Source of the DNA: Monilinia fructicola
Lineage: Eukaryota > Ascomycota > Leotiomycetes > Helotiales > Sclerotiniaceae
Length of the DNA stretch: 64,000 bases
Assembly: GCA_008692225.1 (NCBI GenBank)
Contig: VICG01000006.1
Coordinates: 2,439,001-2,503,000, forward strand
Direction of reading: 5' to 3'
Position numbers and translations under genes: made by a program. Below the pieces are notes generated by a model that saw only the letters and a program-made list of their open reading frames with translations, did not search any database and was not told the origin of the DNA. Below, piece after piece: positions 23,873 to 37,057 of this stretch (its first letter is position 1; each line of letters starts with the position of its first letter).

Positions 23873-26239
23873 ATGGCTACCAATTCTTCAATGAGAATAG
23901 GAAGTTGGTTACTCTTCTTTCTAGCCATTTCGATAACGGATGCGTTTTATATCCCAGGTATATTATTATCATCCCACTCCTCTTCTCTCTTCAATCCGCT
24001 TTGGTATTTCTCGGACATTGATCTAATTTTCATCTCGTTCATATAGGTTGGTCAATTAAAAGTTATAAAGACAACGAAGCAATTCCTTTACTGGTGAATA
24101 AAGTTTATTCCGATAATACACAATTACAATATGCCTATTACGATCTTCCATTTGTCTGTCCTCCTACCGGTGTTCGTCATGCCGGCTCTTCTCTACTCAG
24201 CGGTCAAAGTATATCATTAAATCTCGGAGAGGTTTTACGTGGAGATCGAATCACACAATCGGATATTGAATTGGTCATGGGAAAAGATCAGGAATGTAAT
24301 TTCCTCTGTTCAAAAACTGTCAATCGAAGAGATCTTAAACGCGCCAAACAACTGGTCAAAGATGGGTATGTCGTGGAATGGATTGTGGACAACTTACCCG
24401 GAGCAACAAGCTTTTGTGACTGTTGACAAGAGTAAGAAATATTATGCTGCGGGTTTCAAATTGGGATATAAAGATGTTTCCTCGAATGGCAAATCGAGAT
24501 ACTTTATCAACAATCACCTTACCATCGTTCTGCGATACCGAAAGGCTCCAGGAAAGGATGGGGAGAAGGGTGGAAAGGTCATTGTTGGATTCGAGGTTTA
24601 TACCAAGAGCGTCGGAGCTGACAAGAGACTCGAATCTGGTTGTCCCGCCGATTTGAACAATGTCGATACACCCTTTGAATTATATCTCGCCCCAAATAAC
24701 ACTGGTTCATCTTCTCTCGCATACCCACTTTCATCATATCACCCTCCGGAAAGAGAAGTTGATTTGGATGATGGAGCTACAATGGAAATTCCATACACAT
24801 ATTCGGTTTACTTCCGTGAAGATGAAAAGGTTGAATGGAGAAATCGATGGGATCTATACTTTGTCAATCAAGAAGAGGGCTCAAGAATCCATTGGTTGGC
24901 TATTGTCAATTCGTTAATTATTTCTGGACTCCTTAGCGGTATCGTCGCTATGATATTAGCCAGGACCATTCGAGGAGATATCAAAACCTTTAGCAAGGAT
25001 GTCTCGGGAGAAGATGGAAAATTGAAACAAAAGAGAAGATCTAGACCTGGTAGTGGAGCAAGATCACCCAAAACTGGGGAGAAAACTGGACTTGGTTTAT
25101 TGGATCAAGTTGATACCGAGAACGATGCAGATGTTTCTTCTGATGATGAACAATTGGAAGATGTTACTGGATGGAAATTACTTCATGGAGATGTTTTTCG
25201 TCCACCGCCATATGGGTATCTTCTTGCGCCATTAATTGGTTCTGGAATGCAACTTGTCTTTATGGCATTTGGACTTCTCTCTCTTAGTAGCTTGGGTATA
25301 TTGAACCCTAGTTTCCGTGGTGGTTTTGTCAGTGTTGGGATCGGTCTCTTTATCTTCGCAGGCGTTTTCTCTGGTTACTTCAGCGCCCGTGTTTACAAAA
25401 CGTTTGGAGGAATCAACTGGCGCAAGAATACTCTAGTCACTGCGACCCTCTTCCCTGGTCTTCTCTTCTCCTTAATCTTCATCCTCAATCTTTTCGTCTG
25501 GGCTCAAGCTTCCAGTACCGCTCTTCCATTTGGTACACTCATCGCTCTTATCTTCTTATGGCTCTGTATTCAACTCCCTCTCGTCTACGCAGGCTCATAC
25601 TATGGCTACACCCGATCTGGAGCCTGGGAATCCCCCACAAAGACTTCGATCATCCCTCGACAAGTACCCGTTCAACCATGGTATATTAGATCTCCTTCTT
25701 CTATCCTCTTGGCTGGTCTCATTCCATTCGCGGTGATCTTCATCGAACTACTCTTCGTCTTTCAAGCCCTCTGGCAAGATAAATCAGGCTATTATTACGT
25801 CTTTGGTTTCTTATCACTCATAAACTCTTCTTCTCATGGTTACGATTGCAGAAGTTACAATAGTAACTATCTATATCAAACTCTGTGCTGAAGATTATAA
25901 TTGGTGGTGGCATTCCTTCCTTGTTGGAGGAGGATCAGCAGTCTGGGTCATGATGTATTGTGTTTGGTTTTACATGAGAAGATTACACATTGAAGGATTT
26001 GTCAGTGGAGTTTTGTTTTTCAGCTATTGTGGAGTTGTTGCTATTACTTATGGGTTAGCAACTGGGACAGTGGGATTTTTAACAAGTTTTTGGTTTGTTA
26101 GAAGGGTATATGGGTAAGTGTTCTCCTAATCTTCTGTCTTCGTTTGATTTGTATCTCGAGGATGAGATGAAATGGTATAGGTGGGACTTTGAAAGGATAA
26201 AGCTAACCATGATCTTATAGTGCAATCAAAGCAGATTAA
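23873..26239 (+). CDS. Transmembrane 9 superfamily (EMP70-like) protein, two apparent frameshifts
   Basis: Exons 23873-23957, 24047-26113 and 26221-26239 (introns 23958-24046 and 26114-26220). The start is ATG 23873, opening with a signal peptide (GSWLLFFLAISITDAF). The lumenal domain has family motifs (YYDLPFVCPP, VEWIVDNLPGATSF, YYAAGFKLGY), then nine C-terminal membrane segments and the conserved tail (AIKAD) supplied by the last 19-nt exon. TM9 proteins act in Golgi/endosome sorting of membrane proteins. The reading frame is broken twice: one extra T in the T-run 24412-24415 and one extra A in 25822-25824. Ignoring one base at each site restores family-like sequence on both sides (about 722 residues overall). 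Family identity is firm; whether the breaks are real is open. Confidence 0.9.
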
Positions 26240-27328
26240 TCCGATCAACTTAAAGACGAGCGTACAAAATACCTTTGTTTTTAAAATTCCGGCGTTTATG
26301 ATTCGGTTCAGGATGGGAAGGAGTAGGATTAGGAGTTCAGCTTTAAGCATTTTTCAGTAAACATTCAATGAAGTGAAGAATGAGTTAAGAGATCAAGTGA
26401 GGAAATTAATACCGTTATGAGGCTGTTTGTATGTAGATATTGAGGAATAGATACGGTACAATTAATGTACAGTATATAGCGAGAAATCAATAATTATAAA
26501 TATTATGAAGTGATGAAGTGATGAAGTGATGAAGTGATAAAAACAATCAATAAATAGAATAACACTCTACTTAGATGAATCTATATTAGTAACACGAGAG
26601 AAACACATTGTGTAAAGAGGTAAGAACACTAATTAAACAAAACAAATACAACAAGTCTGTCTCATCCAATTCATGAAATAGCCATGGATCCATTCATTCA
26701 TCTCTATCCATCTATCTATCCATCCATCCATCCATCTATCTGTATCTGATCTGGTATATATCTAAAAGCATAAAAAGACATCATTTCCTCCTCTCCTCCT
26801 CTCCTCCTCTCTCCTCCTCAATTAACTATATATACATCCATACTCATCATACTCGCCCAGCGACATCCACATTCACATCATATAACAGGACATGACATAA
26901 TATTAATATATACGCAAGGCAATGCAATGCAGCGCAGCGCAGCGCAGATAGAAAAGCTGCTTGCTTGCTTGCTTGCTTGATTAATTCCCAAAACGCCGTT
27001 CCATGCTCGCATTAGATCTTGTACTTGGACTAATATGTACTATTCGATTCGACTCATTTCTTTCTTTCATCCTTTCGTCTGCCTTTCGTTTTTGTGTTTT
27101 CGATTTTGTTTTCGACTTTTTTTTTGGCTTTTTCTTTTTGGTGGTGTGGTGTGGTGTGGTGTCGTGGTGTTGACGTGACATATATTCATGTAATCCATCA
27201 TTCGAGATTCATCTTCCTCCTCATCCCATCTGGCGTAATGGTAAGGGTTGAAACTTAAGCTCAAGTGTTCATAACCAAGCAGTCAAGCTTTCGTATCAAC
27301 CACTCAAGCATTCTATCAACCACTTCAT
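26240..27328. other. Convergent intergenic region between TM9SF and hexose transporter
   Basis: About 1.1 kb. Contents: a GTGATGAA tandem (about 26506-26537), a CATC/TATC tetranucleotide tract (26694-26740), a CTCCTC tract (26789-26818), GCGCA and TTGC short repeats (26930-26978) and GTGGT repeats near 27141-27170. No gene supported. Confidence 0.55.
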
Positions 27329-29227
27329 CTACGCATTCACAATCTCAGGCTTATTTTCCGGGGCCGCGGATCCTCCCGCAGCCGTCTCAGGGAACATGCG
27401 CTCATCGTGTTCGAGCATGGGGCGACCAGCCATCTCGCTCTTCTTGATATCTTTGCCGCCCTTGGTCAAGAACATCTTATCGGTATCGACGCCGTTGACG
27501 CCCTCTGCGCCGAGGGATTTGGGGCTCCAGGTGGCGGAGGTGAGAGGGTTAACGTGAAGGACGTACATGGTGTCGATTTCCTCGAGGGAGCGATCCTTGG
27601 TCTCGATGACAAAGAAGAAGACGATCCAGAAGAGGGCGAAGAGGGAACCGGCAAAGACGAGTCCGTAGTAGTAGTCGATGTCGTTGGTGATGAAGGTGGT
27701 GAAGAAGGAGATGAGGAAGTTGAAGAGCCAGTTGGAGGCCGTGGCGAGTGCCATGCAGGAGGCTCTGTAGCGGGCGGGGTAGAGTTCTCCGACAATGGCC
27801 CAGACTAATGGTCCCCAGGTCGTGGCGAATCCCACAATGTAGATACAGGTGAAGCAGATCAGGACGGCTCCGGGCGCTTGTGCGTTAACTTGGCCTTGAA
27901 TCTTGAAGTGTCCAACGAAGGAGTAGATCAACATGCAGACGAACATCTCGGCAGCACCAACCATGAGAGCCTTTCTACGTCCACAGTTCTTCACCACCCA
28001 GAGACCACCGATAGTTGCAACGACGTTGACGCTACCGAGAATGATAGAAGTCACGTAAGAATCCGAGATACCACCAGACTTGAAGATGGTTGTGCCGTAA
28101 TAGAAGAAGAAATTAGCACCGGTCAATTGTTGACCTGCTTGAAGAACCATGCCGAGAAGGGTTCGATACAACATTCTGGGGCCGGTGAAAATTTCGTACC
28201 AGGGGTGGTCACCGCCTTCTCTCTCGGCTGCGAGCTTGACTTCGATCTCGTTGATCTCGGCGTCGATGAGGTGGGAGTAGGGGTCCACGCCGTTGAGGAG
28301 AGCCATGTTCTTGCGGGCTTCATCTTCGCGTCCGACACGGTATGCGAAACGAGGGGATTCGGGCATGAAGAGGACAGCGGTTCCAAGGATGATGGCCCAG
28401 AGTGCGGAAAGACCGTTGGGAATACGCCATTGAGCACTGTTGGAGTAGGCATCGTGGGTTCCGTAGTTGATCTGGTGTGTGTGTTAGTGGATGATCATTT
28501 CCATCATCCCAGAAGGGGAAGTGCTTACCATGTAGGCAGTCCAAATACCAAGGGTGATCAACAATTGATAACTGGAAACGACGGCACCACGGATGTTCTT
28601 GGGCACGGATTCGGATTGGTACATGGGGACGGAAGTACTCAAAGCACCAATACCCAAACCGGCCGTAAATCTTCCCATGGCGAATTGCACCCAGTGAGTC
28701 GAGGAGGTGATTTCGATAATAACACCAATGATGTAGAAGAATGCGGAAAAGGAGATGGTGAAGCGACGACCGATGGTGTCGCAGAGATAAGACGATCCCA
28801 GACAACCAACAAAGCGTACCGGCGCAGAGAATAGCAACGATGGTTCCTTGACGCACAGCAGACAATTCACCATTCTCACCAAATCGAGCCAAGAAATCCG
28901 ACATTTGAACGAAACCTAGGAGGGGGTCAAACAAGTGCTCACGATGATTATCTGGGGGAGGCAACGCACCGGAAATTTGACCAGATTCATAGCCGAACAT
29001 GAAGCCACCGATGGATGCGATGGCACCTAGAGTCATGGCCAACTTGGTAGCTGGTAAATTGTCGAGGGCTTCCTCGGGTGCGACATCGTGATGTTCGGGT
29101 GAAGAGCCATTGAGGGATCTGGCGGCTGGTGTATGTGTTGCGGGAGTTCCCTCAGCACTGCTAACGTGCTTGTCGGAGAGTACACAGCTGAATCTGTATT
29201 CCCTTTGTTCTTATTGAACATGCCCAT
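27329..29227 (-). CDS. MFS hexose/monosaccharide transporter, reading frame disrupted
   Basis: Three exons on the minus strand: 29227-28970, 28915-28529 and 28471-27329. Introns are 28916-28969 and 28472-28528. The product is about 595 residues with 12 membrane segments. Sugar-porter signatures: GGFMFGYESGQISGF, DTIGRRFTISF, PESPRFAYR, QQLTGANFFFYYGTTIF, GELYPARYRA and ETKDRSLEEID (a PETKGR-type motif). Such carriers take up glucose or other hexoses at the plasma membrane; exact specificity cannot be read. Two frame problems: one extra base in the run at 28811-28813, after which VGCLGSSYLCD reads in the next frame; and near the N-terminus MGMFNKNKGNTDSA (from ATG 29227) and HHDVAPEEALDNLPATKLAM lie in different frames without a usable intron between them. 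Confidence 0.88.
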
Positions 29228-31483
29228 GATTGGTATGTTCGCTGACGTTATCCTCTAATAAGTGTGTTGTATATCTTGTATGTAAATGTAGTATAGTATA
29301 GTGTAGTGTAGCGCAGTGTAGTATTGTATCGTGTTGTATTAATCAAAACTTTATTCAAAGGCAATGTTGGATCGCCCCAGATGGAATAAGGAATACAAGA
29401 AAAGACGCGGAGAATAAGGAGAGGGGGATATGGGGATTGAAAGGCTTTTATATATATATATATGAACCACAGCATCAAGAAAAGGCAAAGCTGGGAGCGA
29501 GTGGAGTCCACTTACTCCATCACGCTGTTGAGCAAGTATGGTCGGGGGCCCCGAGGTGATGCCTCGATGGATTAGCCCCCCGAATCCCATCCGTCTGTCA
29601 TGCGAACGAGAATTTCCATTATTGGGAAAGTGAACCCTCGCCCCTCCCCTCCCCATTTGGGGGAAACTAGTCACAGAAGGTCTGGAGACACCTGCATGAT
29701 TCCAGGTTTTTTCCCTTCACGATGGAGAAACAATGGACAGTACAGTAGTGTGTGAGTAGTCGAAGAATCTTTCCTTGGTGAAGAAGTGGAGAAAGATTCC
29801 GAAAGCGAGACCCGGTCAAAAAAGTTCAAAGCCCGCTATTGTAGTCGAGTAGTCGAGTAGTCCGTAGAGACTGTACGGAGTACTCTGTACTGTACTCCGT
29901 AGAGTAGAGAGCCATCCGTCCCGCTAGTTCACGATACGGGCTAGAGTCCTTGCTTGATTGGAAATGGTTTAGTTGGAATTTGGTTGGGATGTAGGGAGGA
30001 GGGGAGGGGGGAGGAAGAGATCGTAAGGTATAATAAATACAGGAGGAATAACTGAGTATGTTCTAGTACAGAAGTAGTAGTAAGTAGTAATGAATAGGTA
30101 ATGGTGTGTATGACTAATGATGTGTATGACTAATGATACATACTGCTAATGATACGTACCGTACTATCAATGATACATACCACACATTGCATACTATTGA
30201 TCGATACTACTACTACTACTGACACTGACGACTAATGATACATACGACTTGCTACTTACTACTGATACATACTACCACTACTACCACTACTACCACCACT
30301 ACTACTAGCCACTACTACTGTATGATTGAATGGCCGAGAGCGAAAGAGTTTGAATAGCGAATCAACCGATATGGATAAAATCGGGTCCATCTCCAAGAGA
30401 CGACCGCGATAGCACCGAATACTAAGAGAAAAAAAGGAGGATGGACGGAGGATGGACGGATGACTTGGGTAATCCTTATTGTGGAATCACTTTGAGGGAT
30501 GAATAAAGATGAAGATGAAGCTGAAGTTTCACTGCAGATTGTAGATGGTCCATGTTGACTGTTGTTGTTGTGGTTGTTGTTGTTGTCGTCAGTGTTGTTT
30601 CGATGTACTCGAGTATGATGACCCAAACAAATACAAACATACATACCCTGTTCACAATAGCTTGGCTCGTCAAATGCCGTTTTGGAGATAAGGTTACACC
30701 TGGGCAGTACTGTATCAATATCACCAGTCGCGTCGAATCAAACCACATGAGGTCGGAAATATTATCGTCATTTGCCGTTCTTCACTTGCCCCTTTATGGA
30801 TTAAATAATATATTGATCAAAATGTGGATTTGAGGCTCAAGACTTACTTGCGCGTGTGCTCGCTGCTCATTCATTCAGTCGGATACCATAATCCTTCCCA
30901 CGGCTGGAACGGCGGTACAGCAAGACCCATTTAAAAGGATTCGACAACCAATTACAAGGGAGGAGATCAAAAAGACATGGATGAATGGATGGATGCTTGT
31001 ACTCTGCTCTTTGCCTTGCGACGGGATCGAAGCGGCAGTCAAGAAAAAGCCAAGGGGTTTTGGTTATCCGAGAGGCGAGCGGGAAAAAAAAGGTGAAAAA
31101 AAAAGAAAAACAAAATTAAAATAAAAAAAATAAGAAAATAAATGAACTAATGGTTAGTTTAAGGTTAGATTATTAGATTTGGTACTCGAGTATTTGAATT
31201 GGCTTTCGTCATCCCAGAACCAACGTTTCGAAAATTCACATAGTCTTAACTCCTCTGGTTGGTTTTTAGAGCCGAAGCGAGGAAAGTATAAAGTGAGGTG
31301 AGGTGAGGTGAGGTGAGGTGAGTGACGGTATATAAGGATAGTAGTGAGGATAGTAGCGAGGGTAGTGAGGGTAGTAATAAGCTTCGTAAATAGAGAGTGA
31401 GTAGAGAGTGAGTAGAGAGTCAGTAGAGGACAGTAAAGTTGGTGAGTAGTAAAGATAGTAGTAAGATTAGTAAGTACAGAGTA
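29228..31483. other. Non-coding, repeat-rich region
   Basis: No gene seen. It includes two TACGGAGTA motifs in opposite orientation (29874 and 29893), ACTAATGATACATAC-type repeats (30110-30180), TAC/CAC trinucleotide tracts (30205-30320), a TTG/GTT tract (30555-30590), a poly-A-rich patch (31085-31140), and GGTGA (31295-31320) and GAGTAGA (31390-31430) short tandem arrays. Confidence 0.5.
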
Positions 31484-31950
31484 CAGAGGTGCTTGGGGTA
31501 AGTATTGTAAAACACACCAAAAAATGACCGAGTCTTGATCCACATACAGGGGTATTAACCACCAATCACAACATCACGCTGGTTGAAAATTTGTATGAGA
31601 GAACAAAATGCGTGAAAGTATTGTAAATTTTCATTTTACTCGAAATTTATTCGAATTATATTCGAATTATATTCGAATTTATAATTCGAATTAATTATTA
31701 TTATTTTTTATTAGAAATTCTATATACAATGAATCTAAGCTAATTCCAATTTTTATATATATTTAAATCATATTCAAATTTGTGGAATTTCGAAAATATC
31801 GAAAAATTAGTTGAAAATGGTTAGAATCTCAAAATTTGAAGGGGGAAAGCTGAATATGTATTCAAAATCCTTAAAGCAGCAGCAAAATTCGTTAAAAACA
31901 GCGATGTGGATCAAAAAAATGTTTTACAATACTTACCCCAACAACCTCTG
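31484..31950. mobile_element. pogo/Tc1-like MITE, 467 bp
   Basis: Inverted ends of about 33 bp: the left begins CAGAGGTGCTTGGGGTAAGT; the right, read inward, begins CAGAGGTTGTTGGGGTAAGT, and both continue ATTGTAAAACA. TA dinucleotides flank both ends (31482-31483 and 31951-31952). The 5'-CAG start and TA target fit non-autonomous pogo/Fot1-like elements. The interior is AT-rich and non-coding. Confidence 0.9.
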
Positions 31951-34900
31951 TAGAGAGAGTATAGAGTAGATACAGAGTAAGTAGAGAGTAACCTTGGAGA
32001 TGGAGGGTAAATAGAGCATTCCGTAGTAAACATGATAGTAAAGCCTAGTAAGAAAAGCAAGGTAATTACCAGCTACTAGGTGGGTATCTAGTAGATATCA
32101 AGATGTAACTAATAATCTTCTTTCTCTTTGCTGTCAGACTTATAGTTCTAATGCCATCAAGAATCAAGTCTGTCCTACTCCGTACAGGATATAGTAAGTA
32201 TACCTAGGTAGTCTAATGAATACTTGTACAATCTAATTTTTGTATTTCTATAAATCTCTTCTTTCGAATACTTGACAACCGCTCGAATCGCTCGCTCGTT
32301 GATTCATTCATCTCTTTTTAGAGTAGCACATTAGATACATACATACGTGTAGTATCATACGGAGTATATACATATCATACAGTGCATATTATACATACAG
32401 AGTCCATACAGAGTACATACCATACATACCATACATGCCATACATGCCATACATGCCATACATACATACAGTATCATACGGAGTACATACACACATGATC
32501 CCATGATTCCCATCCCATCCCCCTTCCCCAAAAAATAAGGTGACCTCTTAGAAACATACCATGTTTCTTTTTGATTTTCTCTTCCCCTTCTCTCTCCCTC
32601 TCTCTCTCTCTCGTCGTTTCTGAAGTCTCGATTCTCGAAGCGTGAGAGTGAAAGTTAGAATAAACAAAACCCACAACAAAAAGGTCATATTTCGGTTTTA
32701 TTTTCAACCTCAACCCATTGTAAACTCCACCTTCATGGATACTTCTCGGCCATACTCTCTCTCTCTCTCACACACTCTCTCTCCCCTCACATTACTTTCT
32801 AATAGTTCTATCCTCAAGGGAAAAATCAAAAAGTCAATGTCAATGGATTCAATGGATTAAACGGATTAAACGCACTTAATGAATGAATGGACTAAATGTA
32901 TGAATGTATGTATTGAATGTATTGAATGTATTGATTATATAATAATGTATATTAATATATTAATGTTACGCATAAACACCTGGACAGTACAATACAAGAA
33001 TATAATACCACCTTGGAATACAATACAATACAATACAATACAATACTGTGACGTCGCTTAGTAAGTATATATATATATATATTTATATAGGTAGGTAGGT
33101 ACTAGGTAGGTACTAGGTAGGTACGTATTCAATATCTATGTACTCTGTACATACTCATATGTGCATATGCATTGTGAAATTGACAAGACTACCTCTCTCT
33201 CCCTTCCTCCCTCCCTCCCTCCTCCCTCCTCCCTCCTCCCTCCTACCTGGCACCATACAGTATTATATTAATTCTGGTATACGTAATAATGCAATCAATA
33301 TATCCATCTCCACACACATCCAGAACTTTTCATGAAATTTGACCGAGATGATTACTCCTCCGTACACTACAGTCCCTACTTACTGTATTCGACGAGACTT
33401 CTTTTCTTCTTTTTGTGGCCCCTTCTCCTTCATTATCGTCCCCTGACTCCTGTGCTGTCATGTATGCCCATTGCCCATGGGACCTCCTCATTTTTCTCCC
33501 GATTTTCATCCCATGGGACGACACGAGCATGGAGTACTCGGTACCGCATGTTGCATTGCAGTTTGTAATGTACTCGTGTGTACTGAGTACTCTGCTGTAT
33601 GTACGTACGTCGTACGTCGTACGTCGTACAGCACTGTATGTACTGCAGAACAGAATCCGGATTTCAGGGTCCCCCTTTTCAATGCAGCCAGCACCTACAG
33701 TGAACACAGATCATGCCGTCATCCAGTACCGGCGGAGGTATCGAACGCCCATGACGATATTCGATATAAGGTTCACCACTGCTGATGAAAGAGGAAATTC
33801 TCGGGAAGATGGATACCTCCAGGGCTAACCTGAGCCACTGATGACTGACTGCACGGACAGAGATTAGATAATCTGATCACGTGTTCAATCACGACTCGAG
33901 TCATGCTTGTCATGGGAAAGAAAATTTTTGCCTTTCTCTTCTGCGGATTTGCTTCGTATTGTGAAAGAGCGGTCATTTCGACTTTCAACACGAGTTTAAA
34001 CTTGGAGTCTGGATTTTCTGACTCTGTCCATCGATCCTAGCTATCATCCGATTATTCCGTCTCATGGAGTCATGGTCCCATCTACAAGTATACAGCACCA
34101 GTAGGTAGCGAAGTCACTCACGCACCCGCTGTTCTTTGGACTACGGAGTATTAACCTTAGCTACCGTTCGATTTTCAAACTATCATCGTCAAGTGGTTCT
34201 AGAAGACACCAAGACTCGAAAGGAGAGCCTTTCTTCTTCTGCACCATACAGTAGACTGAATGTATGTATGTATGTATGAATGAATGAATGAATGAATGAA
34301 TGGATAATAACGCCCCGCTGGCCCTCCGGGAGCCACTGCCGTGGAGGCCTTTCTCGCTATGCTCGAGAATTAGGTTTCGACCTTTGCTCGGTCTCCTTTT
34401 GTGCATCTCGCCTTACAGTCCCTAGGTCGGTAATAAACTCGGCTTTTGAGAAAATTTATATCGCCCAGAATAGGGCAAATAGAGAAAACTGAATCAGAAG
34501 GTACCTTGGGCCAATATGGCTATGAATCGACAATGATTCGTTTAATATTTGGGATACTTTTGTTCGATCAAAAAACTTTAACTTCATTACCTTCTCCGCC
34601 TCCGCAAATTCGGGAAGTTCATCACCGAACTAGTCGCAAACTGTCATCATCATCATCATCATCATATTTTTTCTTCTTTGTTGTTCTATCTCATGGGTAT
34701 TGAGCATCATCCGATCCTTCAACCCATTTATGGTGATACCATGATTTGATAGAGCTCGTTTTTTGAAGCATTGTCCGGCTTGCCCGGATTATCCATCGTC
34801 CAACCACTTGAACGAAGAAGCCATGTCAGTGAGTATATACAAAGCTCGCTCAACCTTCCTCGTTGTCCAAAACACCACGATAATTTCAATATCGAATGTA

Positions 34901-36463
34901 TCGATCGCCCTGGAACTTGTGTACCACGCATTCCTCACCCGGTATCCACCAGGAACCTAAAGCTAGACGAATTGATCAACCTCGCTGAGTAACAAAACTC
35001 AATTCCCATCCAACAAATTGGAAGCGTTCAAATGTTAACAGTAGTCAACTGAAGGCTGGAACAGATCCACAAGGAATGGAAGGAAACCAAGTTTCGTGCA
35101 AATCTGGAGTTCCATGAGACGCCGAAGAGCACGCGATGAAATCGCGAGTTTCCCATGTAGGCAGCACTGGAAGGTTTGATGCTGCTGTGTTTGAAAGGGG
35201 ATGAAGGTGGGGATCTCTGGTTGTTTATGGAGGAGATGGTTCGGAATATATCGATAGTTCGATGTATTCATGAACCTAAAAGAACACTCCTTTCTTTCTT
35301 GTACCTGGGAAGATTGAGAGTTTGATGTAAGGAAAGCTTGATGATGTCTCCTATCTGTTAGTGGAAAGTTTTTTGTTTGGAGTTCATGTTTCGCAGTGTA
35401 CTCGAGTATACTATACGGTTAACTCATTTATACAATCGATAAATTCGAAGCTTCCTTTTTTACTGTATACTATATAGGTTTTGTAACGGCAATTACACTC
35501 ATATTGTTCAAAGCTGGATGAATAACTTTATACCACGAAAATTAAAGTCTTGATTTTTATATTATATGATTTTACTACCCTCCCTCTCCTCCTGTAGATT
35601 CTAACATTCTACTATAAATTCTTCTTTCCACCCTCCTTCTACCATTCCACCATAGATTCTACCTCCTACCCTTTGACTATACATTCTATCCCCTTTCCAT
35701 CACCAAGAATCTACATAGCATAAAGTCAAAAGTAAAAAGACTTCCATCCTGATGGTGTAAAGATAAAGTATTGAATTATAGATTTTACATACACAACTGT
35801 TTCAGCCTCAAGAAATGAAGATATTGGTTAGAAATTGGAGCCAATAAACGATAAATCTTTTTCCTTTTTACGCCCTTGACCAAACTTCCAATCAGAATGA
35901 TGTTCTTTTCACGCCATGGAGATTCAATAGCAGAGAATTCCACAATGGAACCATAGATTCTACCCCTCATTCCATCACATCCAACCTTCCACGCTTCGTC
36001 ACAAAAGCTCCCATTCATTCCGCTGCAATCACTCCCCTCGTTCACCATAGTGGCATCGGGGTATTTTCCTCGGACGAGAAGTCGCGTGAAGGCTATTTGT
36101 GGGATGGAATATCGTTGAGATGGTACGATTATGATTCTGATTCTGTGAATGGCTCTCTCTGCTTGTCTCAACTAATTTATGATGGTATCAATGTATTCCT
36201 CCTTAACTCCTCTTTCTATCACCACCACCACCATCATCATCATCACCAGCAAACTATCACCACCAAGCAACATACACATACACATACACCCGTGCTCCGG
36301 ACCCGGAACCCTACACGCAACACATGTCTCGCAACGCAATACCAAGACGACGACGACGACGACGCACGTTACTATGCACGCAGAAAGTCCCGTCCTTGTC
36401 GTTCCAGGCGACGGCTCGGCGAGAGGACCGCGCGCGTGCGTAGCTTGGCGGCTGGTTTGCAGT

Positions 36464-36497
36464 GGTTGTAGCTGTAGCTGTAGCTGTAGCTGTAGCG
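36464..36497 (+). repeat. GTAGCT hexanucleotide repeat
   Basis: About five to six uninterrupted copies of a GTAGCT unit, directly after a GC-rich patch with CGACG trinucleotides near 36345. No gene context. Confidence 0.85.
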
Positions 36498-36939
36498 AAT
36501 CCAAGGGGAGGTGTGGGAGGGGAAGATCGAGATCATGGATGTGCATACCGTTTCGGGACGGCAGCGACGCTGGATCCAGAGGACCCAAAAATATGGCATC
36601 TTGTTAATTATGTGAAATGTTGGAATGGTGGTTATTATGCTCTACGTCGTATGACATGTTGTTATTGCTATTGCTATCATCCATGAATGTGCAGTATTGC
36701 GTGCTGTTGGAGTTTGGGGTGTCGATTGTGGTGTTTGTGGGAGGCATAGGAGTTGGGGTTTATAGTGCGCCGTTTTTTGGGGAGTTGAGGGGGGGGCTTG
36801 GAACTTGGAACTTGGTATTTGGAACTTGGTTGTTGATTGCGATTTATGGAGTTCTCAGGGTTGCTTTTTGGGCTTTATTTGTTGGATTGGGGGGTTTTTT
36901 TAGGTACCTAGGTATGTTTAATGTTATAGGTTTGTTGGT

Positions 36940-36989
36940 GTTGGTATTAGTATTAGTATTGTTAGTATTGTTAGTGTTGTTGTTGTTGC

Positions 36990-37026
<37 letters not shown>

Positions 37027-37057
37027 GCTGCTGCTGCTGCTGGTCTTGTTTTTGTTG
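36940..37057 (+). repeat. GTT/TTG trinucleotide microsatellite
   Basis: A long imperfect run of TTG/TTA/CTG triplets. It creates a spurious poly-Leu (+) or poly-Asn (-) open frame. It abuts the small inverted-repeat element starting near 37061. Confidence 0.9.

Noticed and set aside
24363..24410. Possible short intron (GTATGT donor) in the TM9SF gene to explain the first frame break
   Set aside because: It would delete the conserved VEWIVDNLPGATS segment; a surplus T in the adjacent run explains the break better.
27407..28834. Plus-strand ORFs of 133 and 318 codons
   Set aside because: Antisense shadows of the hexose transporter, which has clear sugar-porter motifs on the other strand.
36172..36607. 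Overlapping ORFs on both strands of about 140 codons with Ser/Cys or Leu/Gln repeats
   Set aside because: Created by GTAGCT and ATC/ACC simple repeats; no conserved segment in any frame.
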